DNA of 9,335 nucleotides from the NCBI GenBank assembly GCA_002170735.1, contig NHIV01000004.1, positions 1 through 9,335 of the forward strand. Reading direction: 5' to 3'. A program made the position numbers and the translations under genes. The DNA is from a bacterium TMED198. GTDB lineage: Bacteria; Fidelibacterota; Marinisomatia; SCGC-AAA003-L08; D37C17. Of the stretch, positions 6,491 to 9,335 are shown piece after piece (position 1 is the first letter of the stretch; each line of letters opens with the position of its first letter). Under the pieces are notes generated by a model. That model was not told the DNA's origin. It ran no database searches and was given only the letters and a program-made list of their open reading frames with translations.

Positions 6491-8329
6491 ATGAGTAGTT
6501 GTAGAAAAATATATATTATTTTAGTTGTTCTTGGATTTTCTTTTGGAAGTTTTTTGCCTTCAGAAGGTCAGACGGTAAATTATACACACATCTTCTTTAA
6601 GTGGCCCCAAATATCTGATGCCAATCATTATAAAGTTGAGATTTCTGGGGAAAATTATTTTAACCAAGTTGATAGTCAGGTTAACTCTGTAATAATTGAT
6701 AATTTTGATTGGGGCAATCAATACTCTTGGGTTGTCTGTGGCGTTGATCAGAATGACGATGTCATTGGCTGCCATGGTAGCAAGTCCTTCGAAACAAATG
6801 TTCTTCCTGATAACTACCCGGATCAGGTAGAAGTCTCAGTGCTTAGCTCAAGCGAATATACACCAGGAGTTACTGTCCTTGACTATGAGAGTCTTGGTTT
6901 TTCTGTTGCTCTGAATATGGAGGGATATCCTGTTTGGTTTGCCGTTAAAGAAAATTTTAATAATTCAAAGATTTCTGTAACACAATTTTTATCAAATGGC
7001 AATCTAGTTGGGTTCGGTGTTGGAAAAGGATATGAGTTTGATCTAAATAGTGAAGTTTTATTTCAAACTACTAACGGCTATGGTGTTCATCACTACATTC
7101 ACAAGACAGACAGAGGTACTTATTTCTTGGTTGATGCTGAAGTTGAAAATAATCCTTGTCCAGCTGAGTGTGATCCATCCTTGCCCAATGAAATCCCTTG
7201 GCTTGGAGATAGGTTTTTAGAGGTTGACTCGGAAGGTGCAATTGTTTGGGAGTGGAACACCTTTGATCAATTAAGTTTAGATGAGTACAACCCCCTATGG
7301 GTAAACCTCTACAGTGGCAATGGAACCTTTGACTGGACTCATGCCAACTCTGTTTACTTAGATCCTATGACAAGCTTGGTATATGTGTCTTTGCGGAATC
7401 TAAGCCGTATTACAGCAATTGATTATGACTCAAAGGATATTGTATGGAACCTTGGCAACAGTGAGTTTATGGATGAGCCATCCTTTGAAGATGACTTTGG
7501 ATTTTCTCATCAGCACTCAGCGCAGATTACTGATAGCGGTAATTTAATATTCTTTGATAATGGGCGAGATAATTTTCCAGAACTGTCTAGGTGTTTAGAA
7601 ATTGATTTCTCTAACCAACAGAGTCCGAGTATTGTTTGGGAGTATACTTTGCCTGATAGCATGCTCACGCTCTCAAGGGGTGAGTGCGATAGACTAACAA
7701 GCGGAAACGCGTTGATTTCGGCAGGGAGAACAGGAAATGTTATTGAGGTTAACAACGAAAAACAAATTGTTTGGCATCTAAATGTAAAAGAAAGCAGCGC
7801 GTTTTTGAACAATCAGAGCGTTTCCATCTTTAGATCTGAGAGAGTGCTTAATTTGTACCCGAGTGCATTTTCATTTGAATTAGATAATCTTCAGGGAGAG
7901 TTAGACTCCTACTATATTGACAGCTACAGCGGCAGCTTAGACTTTGCAATTCATAATCAAGGTTGGCACGCTCAAGAGTTTAACTATGGAGTTAAAGATA
8001 GTGAGGGAAGCATGTTGTTAGAGAGCAGTGTTTATATTGATAGCAACAGCAGCTTTTTGATTCAACAGAATATTGATTTATCTGGAAATGGCCTGTACAA
8101 TCTGGAGGTTTCTATATCCGATAATTCAAGTAGCTTGCAAAGTATTCAGTTTGCTGTAAATTCAATGCCTGGTGACATTAACAATGATGGCATTCTGAAT
8201 GTTTTAGACGTTATCCAAGTGGTTAATATTGTGCTAGCCAATGAGTACAATCAGGTGGCAGATTTTAATTCAGATGGTACTATAGATATTTTGGATGTGA
8301 TTCAGTTGGTTAATATAATTATCCAATAA
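6491..8329 (+). CDS. Arylsulfotransferase-like protein with FN3-like N-terminus and dockerin-like C-terminus
   Basis: The 612-residue product has a signal peptide (about 1-26). Residues about 30-103 look like a fibronectin type III domain (FFKWPQISDANHYKVEI ... YSWVVCGVD). Residues about 110-450 form an ASST-type propeller with GYGVHHYIHKTDRGTYFLVD (196-215), EGAIVWEWNTFDQ (248-260), DWTHANSVYLD (281-291), SLRNLSRITAID (300-311) and SHQHSAQITDSGNLIFFDNG (339-358). H284, N286 and R302 keep the H-x-N and +18 arginine spacing of the E. coli enzyme. H342 is the likely counterpart of its sulfate-carrying histidine, and H200/H201 supply the earlier histidine. A beta-rich Ig-like segment (about 455-557) precedes an intact dockerin-like pair: D562/N564/D566/N570/D573 and D591/N593/D595/D599/D602. 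No Shine-Dalgarno sequence is visible in the 131-base spacer 6360-6490, which holds no other feature I can support. Substrate is unknown. Family confidence is higher than for the shorter paralogue. Confidence 0.86.
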   Translation: MSSCRKIYIILVVLGFSFGSFLPSEGQTVNYTHIFFKWPQISDANHYKVEISGENYFNQVDSQVNSVIIDNFDWGNQYSWVVCGVDQNDDVIGCHGSKSFETNVLPDNYPDQVEVSVLSSSEYTPGVTVLDYESLGFSVALNMEGYPVWFAVKENFNNSKISVTQFLSNGNLVGFGVGKGYEFDLNSEVLFQTTNGYGVHHYIHKTDRGTYFLVDAEVENNPCPAECDPSLPNEIPWLGDRFLEVDSEGAIVWEWNTFDQLSLDEYNPLWVNLYSGNGTFDWTHANSVYLDPMTSLVYVSLRNLSRITAIDYDSKDIVWNLGNSEFMDEPSFEDDFGFSHQHSAQITDSGNLIFFDNGRDNFPELSRCLEIDFSNQQSPSIVWEYTLPDSMLTLSRGECDRLTSGNALISAGRTGNVIEVNNEKQIVWHLNVKESSAFLNNQSVSIFRSERVLNLYPSAFSFELDNLQGELDSYYIDSYSGSLDFAIHNQGWHAQEFNYGVKDSEGSMLLESSVYIDSNSSFLIQQNIDLSGNGLYNLEVSISDNSSSLQSIQFAVNSMPGDINNDGILNVLDVIQVVNIVLANEYNQVADFNSDGTIDILDVIQLVNIIIQ

Positions 8330-8367
8330 CAACTACTAAAGGCTGTCTTAGAAAATATTATCAATCT

Positions 8368-9081
8368 TTATTTTTTTATAAACTTTAGATAAACAGCAAT
8401 AGTTGGTCCTATACCTGAATAAATCCAGCCAGACATTGCAATAAAAAAACCATTGTTTGAAAAGTATGCTATAAATAAAGATAGTATTGCATAAAAAATC
8501 ATTATGTTGTAAACCATGATATCTGTTTTAGTTAGCCTAGCCTCCATATCATTAAGCTCAATCAAATCTTTATGGTTAAGTGCATGTTGATATAGCATCC
8601 TAACTATAAACCAAATCATTAACGCTCCGCTGCTATATATCAACATTAACTTTCTCATATCAATATAACCTGTGAATCCAAAATCAACATTCATCCCTAG
8701 AAGCATATTTATTAGAACTTCTCCAATCAGGACTTCAGCTAAAAACTTTAAAGGGTATATATAAAACAAAATCAAAAAAATTAATACAGAGTTTAAAAAA
8801 ATAGTTGTGTTGTCTTCCAATCCGTAACGCCTATGGAACATGTAGTGAGACTTCCATATCATAAATAAAAAAGTAAATGTAACGGCAAAGCCTGCAAAGC
8901 TCCACATGACATTAATAAACTCATCAAATGAACTTGGGATATCTCTAGATACAATTAACAGGGTTACAGCAATAGCAAAAACAGCATCAACAAGTGTTTC
9001 TAAGCGAGATACAGAGCCTCCTCTCCATTTAAAATGTTTTTCTCCTAACAATTCATTTTTTGATATGTACTTTCTAAGCAT
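8368..9081 (-). CDS. TMEM175/DUF1211-type membrane protein (putative potassium channel homologue)
   Basis: The 237-residue product has six hydrophobic segments (about 29-46, 57-76, 92-120, 144-163, 188-208, 212-234), the number expected for one bacterial TMEM175 subunit. The first segment starts R26-LETLVDAVFAIAVTLL, matching the family signature R-x3-F-S-D-G-V-F-A-I-A-x-T-L-L, but F-S-x-G is replaced by L-V-x-A, leaving only D32. WKSHYMFHRR (76-85) and the following D90-N-T-T-x-F-L-N97 ... P110 also fit the family (W-x-x-H, N, P). Known homologues form potassium-selective channels whose filter is made of hydrophobic residues in helix 1. Whether this divergent copy conducts is unknown. An upstream in-frame stop at 9106-9108 and the absence of another start favour ATG 9081, although no good ribosome site precedes it. 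It converges on the sulfotransferase-like gene across 38 bases. Confidence 0.8.
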   Translation of the reverse strand: MLRKYISKNELLGEKHFKWRGGSVSRLETLVDAVFAIAVTLLIVSRDIPSSFDEFINVMWSFAGFAVTFTFLFMIWKSHYMFHRRYGLEDNTTIFLNSVLIFLILFYIYPLKFLAEVLIGEVLINMLLGMNVDFGFTGYIDMRKLMLIYSSGALMIWFIVRMLYQHALNHKDLIELNDMEARLTKTDIMVYNIMIFYAILSLFIAYFSNNGFFIAMSGWIYSGIGPTIAVYLKFIKK

Positions 9082-9296
9082 CTCTAAAACTATTAAGCTA
9101 GTTGTTCATGATGATGTTAACAAGCATCACTATTTTATATTTTATAATCATACATAAAGGTAATAAAAGAACTTGAAAATGTAAAACATACCTTGAAAAA
9201 CAATTTAGAATGATTTTTTGATTTTTACTATCTTGGGTCAACCAATAAATTAAAGGGAAGTTGCGTTTAAGTTTTATTAGATTGAATAAAAATTCT

Positions 9297-9335
9297 CTAA
9301 AGACTTGAGAAAAGTCCCAACCCAGCTGGTAGATA
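9297..9335 (-). CDS. Possible 3' end of a minus-strand gene entering from the right edge
   Basis: From the right edge one minus-strand frame reads YLPAGLGLFSSL and stops at 9299-9297, with A/T-ending codons like the other genes here. A second frame (9334 down to a stop at 9100-9098) is open for 78 codons and would end 16 bases before the TMEM175-like gene. It has no alanine and almost no Gly, Asp or Glu, so it looks like chance AT-rich sequence. Only one can be right, and neither is recognised. The 9082-9296 stretch otherwise shows nothing I can support. Confidence 0.25.
   Translation of the reverse strand, partial: YLPAGLGLFSSL

Noticed and set aside
9098..9334. A 78-codon minus-strand open frame reaching the right edge and ending 16 bases before the TMEM175-like gene.
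   Set aside because: It has no alanine, one glycine and few acidic residues, and its codons near the edge are GC-ending unlike the neighbours. It may be chance openness in AT-rich DNA, so it is only mentioned inside the low-confidence edge entry.
9310..9335. CCCAGCTGGTAGATA resembles the D-arm of a tRNA (CAGCTGGTAGAGC).
   Set aside because: Positions that should pair in the D-stem do not, no acceptor stem or conserved T8 is present, and the window ends before the anticodon arm could be examined.

Overview
The window looks like AT-rich chromosomal DNA from a marine bacterium, most likely in or near Candidatus Neomarinimicrobiota (SAR406/Marinimicrobia) or a Bacteroidota relative. That placement is inferred from style, not from a marker gene. 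The clues are signal-peptide proteins ending in a dockerin-like pair of calcium loops (D-x-N-x-D-G-x-x-N-x-L-D followed by hydrophobic residues), cohesin-like tandem modules, a CGVCDGNGDSC motif, a GCTxxxAxNYNPxAN motif, and bacterial LRR and beta-helix exoproteins.

Layout. Positions 1-1336 (minus) hold the 5' part of a secreted protein cut by the left edge, with two cohesin-like modules followed by tandem Cys/Gly-rich repeats. It diverges from an LRR exoprotein (1461-2501, plus). A GreA-family transcription factor (2525-3004, minus) converges on the LRR gene. It is divergent from a run of three plus-strand exoprotein genes: an arylsulfotransferase-like beta-propeller (3168-4421), a right-handed beta-helix protein (4578-6359), and a second, larger arylsulfotransferase-like protein with an FN3-like front domain (6491-8329). 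All three end in the same type of dockerin-like tail. A six-helix TMEM175/DUF1211-type membrane protein (8368-9081, minus) converges on the last of these. The final 254 bases hold no gene I can assign with confidence, only possible 3' ends of a minus-strand gene entering from the right edge.

How the genes may fit together. Five of the seven clear genes encode exported, apparently surface or extracellular proteins. The dockerin-like tails and the cohesin-like modules occur within 8.3 kb of each other, which raises the possibility of calcium-dependent attachment of the enzymes and the beta-helix protein to a scaffold or to the cell surface. This is inference: the tails could equally be sorting or anchoring signals. 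GreA-like and TMEM175-like genes look unrelated to that theme. No rRNA, convincing tRNA, CRISPR array, insertion sequence or phage gene is visible. A nine-G run inside the beta-helix gene and a repeat-rich spacer between genes are the most notable DNA-level signals.
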